51,863 nucleotides of DNA, taken from contig AZLU01000037.1 of the NCBI GenBank assembly GCA_002224055.1, positions 126,202-178,064 on the forward strand, given 5' to 3'. Origin of the DNA: Pezizomycotina sp. ARF18 (Eukaryota > Ascomycota). The notes under the pieces were generated by a model. The model saw only the letters and a program-made list of their open reading frames with translations, did no database searches and was not told the origin of the DNA. The position numbers and the translations under genes were made by a program. Below are positions 12,048 to 23,500 of the stretch, piece after piece (the first letter of the stretch is position 1; each line of letters starts with the position of its first letter).

Positions 12048-12773
12048 TATGATAAAGCTAACGCTTCTATTAACTGCCATACGATTTCAAAAGAGTGTCG
12101 CATGGTGTGATAACCGAAATAATCGCGTGGAAATTATGAGCATTCACGTAACGTCCTCCACGAACCTGATACCTAGTAATATAGGTCTTAAGACGAATCG
12201 ACCCAAATCTTATAGCAATTCCAATACGGTTTGAGACACATGGGGAACACACCACAAGAAAAGACGTCGTATATCCGTGTCTGATGCGGAGGTAGGATAG
12301 ATCACGACTTTAGTATCGTAGTAAATGATTCCCGAAAAGTAAGGCCGGACTCGCGTTACACGATATCCGGAGGTAACTGGGCCTATGTATACTCTGTACC
12401 AATGCTGAAGCGCTGACCAGCGATATGTAACAAAGGAAGCCTTGGAGAAGTATACGGCGGGTAATCACGAATCAGACTTGTAAGCAGTAAATTCTCGATT
12501 GAATCTGGGCAAGAGGGGATAAAGCTCCTACATAAACTACTCTGTATTTTCCGAAGGACGGTACATTTTTGCGTAACCACTCGAGCACCAGCCGCTTGGA
12601 TTGGCAGTACAAACGGTTTTTTATGGCGAGAAATGCTTTCGATGAAGTCCATACTGATAGAGCTTTGTATTAGAGTGTCGCATGAAGGTTGTCAGTTACT
12701 CTCGATACTATATCGAGCGGTTCTCACGAGTAATTCCGAGACAGTTTTATTCTATGACAAGGCAAACGCTAGC
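12048..12773 (+). repeat. diverged duplication encoding a YDKANAS peptide
   Basis: Two + strand segments, 12048-12068 and 12753-12773, both translate to YDKANAS although their third codon positions differ (for example GAT/GAC, AAA/AAG, GCT/GCA). A little downstream each has a Glu-Cys pair, shortly followed by Arg-Met. The flanks are too diverged to align with certainty by eye. Matching peptides with different codons suggest that this was, or is, coding sequence duplicated about 0.7 kb apart. I do not recognise the protein. Confidence 0.4.
12546..12672 (+). repeat. copy 1 of a diverged ~125-bp repeat
   Basis: This aligns with 13383-13506, about 837 bp downstream. Shared blocks include TTTTCCRAAGG-like, CGAGCACCRGC and GCGAGAAATGCTT. 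On the + strand copy 1 stays open from about 12545 to 12669, giving residues such as FPKDG, SSTSRLDWQY and ARNAFDEV. It probably belongs to the same decayed or frame-broken coding family as the YDKANAS blocks. Confidence 0.45.
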
Positions 12774-13382
12774 TATATGAGTAGGCAGCCACCCGAATGC
12801 CAACGAATGTCAGATGTTGCTTAAACGGGATACCATAGAAGTTATCACCATCTGCCGAAGACTTTGATTTGATACTGATCATCTGTATCTAAGGCGTGAT
12901 TGACAAGAGCGCCGACGGTCGTATCGTTGAAAGCGCGTACGGCGCGTCGCAGAGGAGCCAAAGATCGAATAATTGTGCCCACCGCGCACGGCTATCCAAA
13001 AAGCCTCTCTCTGTCTGATGATACTCCAGGAGTAAAATCGTCCAAGCTGATTTAATGAGTACTTATATAATGATGCCGCGGGATAGCTCGTACTTCCACG
13101 GGGACACGTAGTTACTGCATTCGGATCATAATAAATCATCTATTAAAAATCAAGAATCTTAACGCCAGCACGATACTCGAAGACGGCTGGGATAAGTATA
13201 TGTGGTACTAATACATCAGGCAACGAACGCCGTTACATAACGAAAAAGAAGCCCAAGTGACGCTATGGCGACGGATATTCACGAATGTAGAATTGTAGAG
13301 AGTAAGCCCTCCCATTGCATTGTGCAAAGGGGGGTATGCGAAGTACTTGCTATAATCAGTGTACATGAGTGAGAATTTTTGA

Positions 13383-13506
13383 GTTTTCCAAAGGGGGCAT
13401 GCATTTTGAATGACCGACCGAGCACCGGCTGCCTCGGATGCCCGTACATACAGTTTTCACTGCGAGAAATGCTTCGACGGAGCCCTATAGGGCATTGGAG
13501 TACTAC
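13383..13506 (+). repeat. copy 2 of the diverged ~125-bp repeat
   Basis: This matches 12546-12672 at roughly two thirds of positions by eye, with small indels. Its frame is broken relative to copy 1, but after the break it continues with ALEYYVEATGFP-type sequence that looks protein-coding. No family recognised. Confidence 0.45.
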
Positions 13507-13760
13507 GTGGAAGCTACCGGCTTTCCAAATAACACGCCGAATTATCTCGCAGTATAGCCCCTGCATGATTTTCCTGAGATAAGGGAATCCAATATCACAT
13601 GAGGAGGTTATAGCGATCGCAATAGTCTCGATATGATTGTTCCCCCTCACGTTACGTAAAATTTCTATTACAAAACCACCTTGAACGCGCAGTCCATACG
13701 TGAAGATGAAAACAACTCTGAAACGTACGATGGAAGCTCGATAGTATTTGTAAGCCACGT

Positions 13761-16013
13761 TTAGATTCCTCTTGGTACGGCAGCATGATCATCTCATTCG
13801 CTCTGTGGATAAACGATAGTCACAACACTCCGCGTCCAAAAACCGCCCCAAGATACAACTTAGGCTGTAGATTCCGAGTGCACCCTTCTGCTTTTCAGAT
13901 ACCAGAGCCTAAAAAGAACCTTCTAGTCGAGTAAACCAATTCGAAGATACATCGCTACCTTGAGGAAAGTACTGCGGTACATCAAGGTGAAAACCTTCTC
14001 TGGAAGCGAATATTCAGCTCCGCGATATTAGCATATTATAAGACATGAAATTCCGCCCCGACGTCTCTATTATTTTCCCGCAGGGCCAAAATTAATTACT
14101 GAGGCCGGGTACGAGACAAGCCCGACGTTATCTTTGATAAAACATGGAACGCAAATTAAGCACCCAAATCTATATGTAAACGAAGACAGCTAAGACCTGG
14201 AGGATACTATAACAATGATAAATGTGAAGAAGCGAAATGCCATATCTCGGTGGCTGATGAAGCCTTTCATAATCTCACAAAATGCAGGCCCAAATGTCAT
14301 GACATAGAGGCTTATCACAAACAATCGTACAAGCCGACAGTCTCAGAGGAATTTTAAGGTAGATCTCACTCTAGCCAGCGAATTTGTAGCATAAGATCGG
14401 CTAATTTCCAAGCACGGTGTCCACATGTCCGCTACTCTGGTTGTCTATCCGCTCATATACAGTCAGAGCTAAGCAACGACCATAAAGGCTTTTATGGCCT
14501 AAATTACGTCACAAGGGATAGTCCTGGGCGGTACTAGATGTGCAGACCTCGGATCAGATGATAAATAGCGATGTAAATGGTGGATGCTATAAAGTGCTTT
14601 TGTAAATCGGCTAGAAGCGTAGCGAAACGACGAAATATACCTCAACTTTTTATGGAGGAAGGTCGCCACGTACTTCGCTAGCTCTTTTTGCAACCCCTTC
14701 CTTTCGAGTTATATTTTAACTGGACAAACTATAAGTTCCCTACAGCCCAGTGACATAGGACGAGCGGCGCTCGTTGTGTTTTTGCGTCTAATACATTATT
14801 CGATAAAAGTGAGGATTTTTCATAATAATGACATGTTACTATACCTTTTCGATCAATATGATAAATGGCGCCGGAGCAGAGGTTATGAAACGGTCAGATA
14901 TCGATGTCCTAGACCGTTAGATTTGGCTTAAAACGAAGACATTGAACACCGATCCGCCCGACAGATAACACTTTCGTCGATGCAGGCTGGAAGATACTGT
15001 ATTTGCTTCGGAATATCATTTTTTTCCAAGCAGCGCGCCGAGAACCAGGAGTCGTAGAAAGAAAATTATAGTAGGTTTGCGGTTCATGAAGCTTCTTTGA
15101 CCCATCACCCTCGATACCAGTGACGAAGATTTCTTCTAGCGGGCATCGACTTCACGGATCATATTCCTATACCCCTATGGGCGTAGCAAGGCATTGTCTG
15201 GGACCTTTGCCTCGAGTAGATTCAACGCATAGTCCTTGAGGAATGAGCCAGGCGCCATCGGACATGCGATACGGAGAAGTGTGTCTTCGTAAGTACACGT
15301 CCTGAAATTTAACGCGACCACTACCTAATCACCTTCTCGCCGCAAATCCCGCATATTCTGTTGGGTCCCACACAAATTCCGAGGTCCGCCGCATACGCAA
15401 GTGGCTGAATACATAAAGTCTCTCTGGAGCCTCTCAGAGCAGAAGAACCGTCGTATAAAGAAACGAGCTACCGGCGTTCACGCATCGACATACATATTTT
15501 GACGCGATCAATACGATATCTCTATTGTTCAGAGAAAAGGATAGTGGTAATGAGCAGTTACTCGCGACACGGAAACTAAAATGGCGTTGAGATCGAGGTC
15601 GTGTTCCATAAGGAAAGCCTCAGAAGGAGTATACATAAAGAAGCGCGACGACTTAGCGATTGCTCGATACAGGATCAATTCGCGCGCTATTCAGGATGGT
15701 TGTCATACACAGGGCTGGCTAGGTCTCGTTCTTCTACTAAGTCAACGCGAAATCGCTTCATGAGGTTGGTCGCTTCATGAGGTTGGACCCGACTATATAC
15801 AGAAGCTAGATCTAAATACCGAGTTACCGGGTTCGCAACCGCGATATCTTCCGGCGAGTGCCAGCGACCACAAAGATTGATAAAGAGAATATATAGTGGG
15901 TTGTGGTTGACAAAAGTCTCCCGAGCCTAAAGGGGAGAAGTAGAGTATCTAGCATACTTACAGCTCGAAACCAAGCAGCAACATACCGACGATCTAATTC
16001 CTGGATTATCAGC
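13761..16013. other. stretch with no supported gene
   Basis: No frame is longer than about 70 codons and I recognise no motif. The texture (balanced base composition, many short open frames) resembles the neighbouring decayed-duplication region. A 17-bp tandem repeat occurs at 15753-15786. Confidence 0.4.
15753..15786. repeat. 17-bp perfect tandem duplication
   Basis: TCGCTTCATGAGGTTGG occurs twice back to back. It may be a real short duplication or an assembly slip. Confidence 0.8.
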
Positions 16014-16145
16014 TCATAAGTTGGTCGCGGAATACGTAGAGACTACTATAGTTCGTAAACCCCGAAGCTGAATACAGCGGATATGACCTCCAAACTGTCT
16101 GTACCTACCGGAAGGAAGAAGGTCCGATAATGGAATCGGCTGGCA

Positions 16146-16260
16146 CGCTCGTTGATTATATTCTTTTGAGCATTGTCCACTTCTGAATATCATAAAAAAA
16201 AAAAAAAGCGAAAGAAGCGGCATATCTAACAGGAGATCGAGCGAATCGGCATTCCATCGC
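16146..16260 (-). repeat. copy 1 of a diverged repeat with an intron-acceptor-like core
   Basis: Together with 17122-17225 this forms a pair about 975 bp apart. On the minus strand each has a pyrimidine run, then a CAG, then codons for EV(D/N)(N/D)AQK. Upstream of the run, each minus-strand frame has an ASY...LLS segment at a similar distance. This looks like a duplicated gene fragment with a conserved intron 3' end. A repeat-protein origin such as ankyrin is possible, but I cannot show it. Confidence 0.45.
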
Positions 16261-17121
16261 CGGGTCCAATAGCTTGCATTTTTGTCGTCGCCCTCATATA
16301 GCTCGTCAACGAGATAGTCGTAAGAGCGATATGGTAAAAGATTTACAGAGATCGGAAGCAGCAACATATCCAATATTACTTCGTATACATTGAAATACAT
16401 AACTATTGGTGCAGCGCTAGTAGTCCCATATTTTGCACGAACTAAAAGCACGTCAAGGCCAGTCTCCGATACATTTTTACCGTCTCTTCATCTTAAGTTC
16501 TAAGCTGAGCGACGGTGTATCTTGTCAGCCTAGGACTTGAGCTCTTGCAGCAAATCGGATATCAGGGCACATTAGTTTTCAAATCCTCCCTAATTCCAAG
16601 CTTTACGACGGACTCATAGATGCACATCCTGGCAGTATCATTCGAGCACGTTGGAGTGTCAGCCGATAAATGCAATCGACATTCTGAAGCCCGAAGACGT
16701 GGCATAAAGGATGAAGAACGGAAACCCCTTGGTCTATAACTGGGTAACTGAACTATTATTTGTTACCTTAACCACCTTATTAGGTAAACATTCATAACTA
16801 TAATAAAAGAACAATCCACTCATTTATCATATTAGCACTGAACGCCTTAAAGGAACCCACAAGGACTCCAATCGCGTACTCGATATATGAATGTTTCCAG
16901 GGACCGGCCGGTTATAATTAGAGTCCGCATCGAATATAATTACTTAAGCATGTACTTACACCATGAGCCATCTCTCAATTATAGGTGCGAGTGGCAGGTA
17001 CCGTTGGATGGAAAGTGAAACTACAGTTGATTGACGTTGAAGCGAATTTCACCAGATATGGCTCTCAAACTAGCTACCGCAACGTCCGACCATGTGGAAT
17101 ATATATTTACAATCAGCGGCG

Positions 17122-17225
17122 AGCGTGTTGGTGATAAACTTTTGTGCATCGTTCACTTCAGCTGCAAAAAAAAAAAGTAAAGAAAACCCACGAGATAGCA
17201 AGGCGACGCGCCGGATAGCATTGGA
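17122..17225 (-). repeat. copy 2 of the acceptor-like repeat
   Basis: This is the partner of 16146-16260. Here the minus strand reads T11, then GCAG, then a peptide with EVNDAQKF. The T run and AG are placed exactly as in a fungal intron acceptor. The surrounding frame is open from 17297 to 17070. Confidence 0.45.
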
Positions 17226-17389
17226 AATATATAATATAACGTTGATGCCTAAATCTTGATAGCTAGCAGTCGCCCCATGGATATTGATCAACACCACAGC
17301 GAACGCAAAAACATCACCATAGCGCGGTAAGAGTTAGTTAGATATCCGTATCAATCGTACCATCTACATATCATCACATACTCACGCCT

Positions 17390-17496
17390 GGGATCACCGG
17401 GAGCTTATAGATTCGTCAAATCAAAGGGGCAAAAGTCATATTGCGATTACAGTCAAGTTTGGGACCACCGTGAGCTTATAGATTCGTAAAACCAAA
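17390..17496. repeat. two-copy 71-bp direct repeat
   Basis: GGGATCACCGGGAGCTTATA at 17390 recurs as GGGACCACCGTGAGCTTATA at 17461, and both continue with GATTCGT and a similar A-rich end. Over 36 bases only four or five differ, so this is younger than the other repeats around it. Confidence 0.75.
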
Positions 17497-17671
17497 ATTA
17501 TGGAGCGTAGCACGACGTCAAACTCAAAAAGCAATCCAGTGGATATAAAATTGCGTAGAATGCCAATATGCGATAAATCTACCAAAAATGGTCCCACCGG
17601 TGAAGTATGCTGAAAAGACTCGATCTAACCCTCGACCTATAGAAATATAAACTCTGATCTCTCTTACTCTC

Positions 17672-19600
17672 GATATCCAAGCCTTTCGGCACAACAACGG
17701 GCAGTCGATAACGGCGAATAAAGAAGCTTTTTATGAGAAAATGAACGGGCTGACCGCGTGGATTCGAGAAAAAAGCTCCTCCAGGACTTATATATTAAAA
17801 GTAATTAATAGAGAGATCCCCGGAGAACTCGCATATCATATGTAGATGGACAGCTAGCTTGTAGATTTTGTATTGAACTAGGTTGACTCCGTACATACTG
17901 GTTACTTACTTTTTTTTTTGAGTTTTCTGAAGACAGAGAACGCCTCCCGTATACTGAATGAAAAGAGACTGCGCTGCTTCCATAAAGCCGAGGAAGAATT
18001 TGTACAGACATACAAACTGGAACTGATGTGCTTTCCGCCACGCAATCGGGATAAATGTCAATCTAACCCCTAAATCCGGTTGAGAATCATGCGCAATGCG
18101 TGATACTTACAATTGGCAGACTCCTTGGACATTAGTACGATCTATAATCGAGGCGGCGGCCACGCTGCATAAGAATACATCAAGTGCGGATTTTGCGATA
18201 GGTCTGCTACTAGAGTACCGCCGGCTAAAGGTATACGGAAAACCCTCTTCAAAACTATTGAATATAATAATAATGTAAGCCCGCTTCACTCTCATTACAC
18301 GATCCACATCGATATCCAACCTTTCGCTTCGGAATGAGGAAACCGTTATATAACATGAACGTTCGCGGAAGCAACTTTAAGCTGTAGTTAACGAGCCTTC
18401 GGCAGATTCGAATCACTGACCTCGCACTACTTATAGCACAACTCGAGTAAAAGAATTCTTGGAGAACTACCACGTCACTTATATTCACATTGAGACCACG
18501 GGGAGCAATTCCTCTCATATAGATCTGCGAAGCCCCGAGACGCGGAAATCATATTGGCAATCTAAATTGAAGAAATACCAAAAGCATAGAAATACCGGGA
18601 GCACTAATTTAGCGATCCATCACTGATGGATTGCCCCAACGACATACGGAAGAACCACTTCGCGAGCCTTCCAGACAAAATTGGATAACCCTCCCTTTCA
18701 TCCCACTACGCGATCTACTCGATTATCCAGAATTTCGCTTCAGAAGCTGAAAGTAGCCCTTCCATAAGAACGACTTCTCGCGGAGAAACCAACTATGTTC
18801 ATAATGAACGAGCCCACGGCTAAATCTGAAGTTTCCCAACCCGAAAGTCGATATTACACTGAAACGTAATCTAACTGAAATAATATTCGGAGGGTTGTCT
18901 ACGATAGCAACTGGAAAGTCAACATCTTGCCGCGCCGAAACCCCCAGCGTATCTGATTTTCAAAATCCCTAATGCAGAAGGACCCCGTCTTTATATTGAA
19001 CAAAGCCGTCACGGCACCCCGTTCTATAGAGTTAAGGAAGAACGTGTACGGACATACAAGAACTATCCATATGTTGCACTATGTCAGCTGAGTATCAAAA
19101 AGGTGAGTAAATAAGGATGGTCTAACCCCCCGATACTCAAGCCGCCGACATAAATTCGATGTTGGATTATTTACGGCTGGGACGTCTTGGATCATATTGA
19201 ACGAAAGTAACACATCGCCCACTCTATATAGCGGAGGGGAAACTTGTGCGGACGTATAAACACCAACCAATATGTCTCAATACGTCAGCCAGGCACCGAA
19301 AAAGAGAACCGCGGATAGAAGTGAATCTAACCTCTGAACAAAATTCGACATCATCAATACCGGATACTCGTAACCACGATCTTATGGAATTAAAGGTATT
19401 CACGCGGAAGTCATCCATAAGCATGGAAAACATCTTCGTCCCAAAGATACATTTGTTTGCTCAAGGATCAGACTAGTTCTTTTACTTATACGAAAATCGT
19501 TTGTCCAGAAATAAAATGCATCGACCATCAACACCGACACCGTTATATAGCACTGAAACGTAAATTAACTAAAGAAATTTATGGGGAGAACTCGCACAAG
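17672..19600. repeat. decayed repeat array
   Basis: Several families of short similar blocks recur. A unit containing ATATTGAA(C/T), then CTATA(T/G)AG, then GGAAGAA..TGT.CGGACATACAA, then TCTAACCCC is present near 17940-18080, 18975-19140 and 19180-19340; the last two are about 200 bp apart. CGAT(A)TATCCA..TTTCGCTTC-like blocks lie at 17672, 18311 and 18721. CACTGAAACGTAA blocks lie near 18850 and 19550. Copies are diverged and interspersed. They could be an old satellite or a fast-evolving tandem-repeat gene whose frames are broken. Confidence 0.5.
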
Positions 19601-20471
19601 ATAACAAATGGCCACTCACCCAGGCATTCCTTTTGAAGGAATTGCCCCCTCTGCCATACTTGGTTTTTTTTTTTTCAATGCACTCCGTCGTAGCACACCT
19701 TCGCCATATCGAAGGGAAAAGACAAAACCACTTCTTTTCATACAGCCGAAAGAACAAAGAGCGGTGCTTAATCCCTTACTGCATCAAACCCAACAAAAAG
19801 GACGTGATGCAGCATAACCGCTAATCGGATCCTCTAAATCAAATGCAAGAGCATCGAAGCCGGATGTTCACAATAGCGGACTCCTTTGGATAATAAAACA
19901 GGAGTCCAAGAGGGGCAATATTGATACGAAGAGGAAATCTTGGAGCCCGAAGAAGGCACATATGCCTCGCTGCTTGGACTCTGCTGTACATACAATCGGG
20001 CCAAGACTGGTGCATATTTTATGTGCAGCTAACCAACTCGAGGGTTTGGGTATTCTCATATACGATACTTACACAAAAACGACACCAGATCGGAAGAGAA
20101 TCATATTAAAATACGAAGACCCTGGAGAAAAAGCATATTATTGCATGATTTGCTCACTATGAACAACATTGGGTCATAGTACGGCCGGGAGTAAAGACGG
20201 AATGATACGCATGCAATGCATCTTCTATTACTTTTATGTACTGTTTTGTATCTTAGCTAGCAAAAAACAAAGTAATCCCATGTATGCGATGAAGTAGAGA
20301 ATCAAAAATCAAAATGAAACAACCGACCGAACGTGATGAAGAAATAAGTGATGATAATATCCTGATATTACAATTGAGTGAAGAAACAAAAGCGACTGAA
20401 AGAAAACAAAAAGCGACTGGCTACCTGCTAAATGCAAAAAAAAAACTAAGAAATCAAATCAAAGACTCATT
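19601..20471. other. stretch with no supported gene
   Basis: Short frames only. The sequence downstream of the minus-strand surface-protein gene (20571 and lower) should contain its 3' untranslated region, but I see no clear polyadenylation signal. Confidence 0.4.
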
Positions 20472-20498
20472 TGTGTGTGTGTGTGTGTGTGTGTGTGT
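20472..20498. repeat. (TG)n microsatellite
   Basis: About 13 TG units, some 75 bases beyond the stop codon of the minus-strand surface-protein gene, so probably in its 3' untranslated region. Confidence 0.85.
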
Positions 20499-20570
20499 AT
20501 CAGTATCTATATAAATCTGTAACCCTAAAAAATCCACTGCCCTTCCCCTCTACATCCCATCTCCCTCTCC

Positions 20571-23500
20571 TCATTGTTTCTTTACAGCAACAGCGCCGCA
20601 ACAACCCGGCCAGAACAATCCGAATCCCGAAGCCTTCAGCGTCGACCCGGCACCGTAAAACGGCGGCGGAGTCGGCGTGCCGCTACCGTAAACCATCCCG
20701 GAACCACCCGTGGGGACTGTCACACCCTCAGCGGGGACGCTACCGGTCTGGCTAGGAATAATCGCGCACGCGGGTTAGCGCACATGCTGTACGATCCGCC
20801 ACCGTAGCTACCGCCTCCAATACTGCTCTGCGCAGCTGCGGCGGTGGAGCTCGCGATCGGGGTCTCTTGACCGGTCGGAGGCGCGTACGGGGGGTATTGA
20901 CCGGGGTCGATCCAGCCGGCGAAGAAGCAGAAGGAACCGGAGCTCCAGGAGTAGATTCCTGCCCGATGGAGTACACGCTCGTAACCTCGCAGGGGACGTT
21001 CGTAGTGAGTGTAATAGTGTTACCGCCATCGGTGGTAGTGACGTAAGTAGACGGCGTGACGGTGCTGTAGATCGTCGTCGCGACGGATTCCTGAGAGGCC
21101 GCGGGGCGCTGTAGTTCGGTTGGGAAGCTGCGGGAGTAGATGCGGGGCGGGGGGAGTGTAGACTACTCCGGGGTAGATGCGGCTGCAGCGGTGGACTCCG
21201 GAACGCCCGAGCACTCGTAGGTAGTTTCCTCTGGAGCTTCCTCGGAGCACGTCGGCGAGACATCATTGGGGCAAGCCGGCATGCCGTACTGAGCGCCGCA
21301 AGTCGGGTAGCAGCCGCGGGAGTCGACGTAGCAGCGACGGGGCGGTTTCCGCGGTAGAACTGGCGACAGGGGTAGAAGCAGCGGGGAAGACTCCGTCGCG
21401 GCGCAAGGGGTCTGTCCGTATCCGGTTCCGCAGGTTTCGGGAGTAGCGGGAACAGCAGGGGTCGTGGTCACGGCGGGGCAGGCGTAGTGCTAACGCCGGG
21501 AACGTAGGAGCATGGCGTTTGTCCGTAACCGGTACCGCAAGCCTGCGGAGAAGCCGGAGTGCTGGCAGCGGGAGAGTGGTGCCGGCGGCGGGGCTAGAAG
21601 CAGCGCAGGGGTCTGGCCGTATCCGTTCCGCAGTTGGAATCGGGCTGCGCCGGAGTGCTACCGTAATCGCCGCCGTTGCCGTTGCCGTTGTGGTCGTGGC
21701 TAGACCCTCCTGGCTTAGGGATGGAGCCTACAGTGCCACCCGTGCTTCCATTTCCGTAGTCGCCGCCGCGGACTGAGTGGTGTCTCCGCCGTAGCTGCCG
21801 CTCGACTGGGACGAATCCGAGCCGCCACCGTAGCTTCCGCTCCCTGGTCGCCGTAGGATTCGATGCCGTAGCTAGAAACAGCCTTGGCGCCGTATTTACC
21901 CGCTGACTGGAGTATTTACCGGTCGAATCGGAGGGACCAGAGGATTGAGTTTTACCTTGCTCTCGTCGCAGCTCTCTTGGCGCCGGGAGCAGACTGGGTG
22001 CTATCTCCGCCGTAGCTGCCGCTTCCGTGGGTGCCTGATGACTGAGAGCCACCACCGTTTTTGCCGCCTTGGTTGCCGGTGGAATGAGCGGTTCCGCTAC
22101 CGTAGCTACCACTGCCTTGAGTGCCGGAAGACGATTGAGTGCTATCGCTGCCTCCATAGCTACCGCTACCGTGGCTGCCAGAGGATTGCGTGCTACCGGA
22201 AGCGCCGCCGTGACCTTTAGAGGACCAGAGCCGCCGTAGCTACCACCAGCTTGAGAGCCAGACGATTGAGTGCTATCGCTACCTCCATAGCTGCCGCTGC
22301 CGTGATTGCAGACGATGAGTGTTGCCACTCGACTGGGTGTTACTTCCAGCGCCGTAGCTGCCGCTGCCATGGGATCCGAGGACTGAGTGTTGCCTCCGCC
22401 GGACTGAGAGCTGCTGCACCGTAGCTACCGGCTCCGTGATTTCCAGAGGACTGCGTGCTGCCGGACGCCCGCCATGACCCTGAGCGGATCCAGTGCCGCC
22501 GTAACTACCTCCAGCTTGAGCGCCAGAGGAGGACTGAGTGCTATCGGAGCCTCCGTAGCTGCCGCCTCCGCGGGCTCCGGAGGATTGAGTGTTGCCTCCG
22601 CTAGACTGGGAGCCGCCGGCGCCGTAGCTACCGGATCCAGCGCCGTGGTTACCAGAAGATTGAGTGTTGCCGGAGGACTGAGAGCTGCCGCCGGCACCGT
22701 AGCTTCCACTTCCTTGACCGCCGGAAGACTGGGTGCTTCCACCCGACTGGGAGCTGCCGCCTTTGTTGCCGCCATTACCGTGGTTTCCAGAGGACTGACC
22801 GGTACCACCGCTGTAGCTGCCACCGGAAGAAGACTGAGTACTGTCTCCGCCTCCGTAGCTTCCGCTCCCGTGACCAGAGGACTGGGTGCTGCCGCTGCCC
22901 TTTCCGTGATCTCCGGAAGATTGAGTGTTACCGCTACCGGACTGGGAGCTTCCGCCGTAGCTTCCGCTTCCCTGGCTGCCGGAGGATTGAGTGCCGGATG
23001 CGCACCGTGGCCCTTAGAGTCAGCGCCACCGTAGTTGCCGCCCGCTTGAGTACCAGAGGAAGATTGAGTACTATCTCCACCACCATAGCTTCCACTTCCG
23101 TGACCGGAAGATTGAGCGCCACCGGAAGCGCCTCCGTGGCCGTTACCCTTTCCTTGGCCGCCAGAGGATTGCGTGTTGCCACCGGCGCCGTAGCTGCCGC
23201 CCTGGTTACCCGAGGACTGGATGCCGCCATTACCCTTAGTGGAGCCGGCGCCACCGTAGCTGCCGCCCGCTTGAGTACCAGAGGAAGACTGGGTACTATC
23301 TCCACCACCGTAGCTGCCGCTTCCGTGACCCGAAGACTGCGTGCCGCCGCCATTGCCGTGGTTTCCGGAAGACTGAGTGTTACCGCTACCAGACTGGGAG
23401 CTTCCGCCGTAGCTTCCACCGCCCTGGTTGCTGGAGGACTGAGTACTGGATGCACCGCCATGGCCCTTGGAGGAGCCAGCGCCACCGTAGCTGCCGCCTT

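Noticed and set aside
13279-13758. Minus-strand frame of 159 codons
   Set aside because: No motif. It overlaps a repeat whose better coding signal is on the + strand, and a frame of this length can occur by chance in 52 kb.
16014-16451. Minus-strand frame of 145 codons as a complete gene
   Set aside because: It runs through a T-run/AG intron-end pattern (FFFF in translation), so only parts are plausible exons. Annotated as a repeat instead.
11700-19600. Repeat-induced point mutation as the cause of the diverged repeats
   Set aside because: The blocks are not strongly AT-rich, and differences between copies include many transversions and indels by eye. A proper RIP index would be needed to revive the idea.
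20471-20514. Val/Cys repeat peptide
   Set aside because: Translation of a (TG)n microsatellite.
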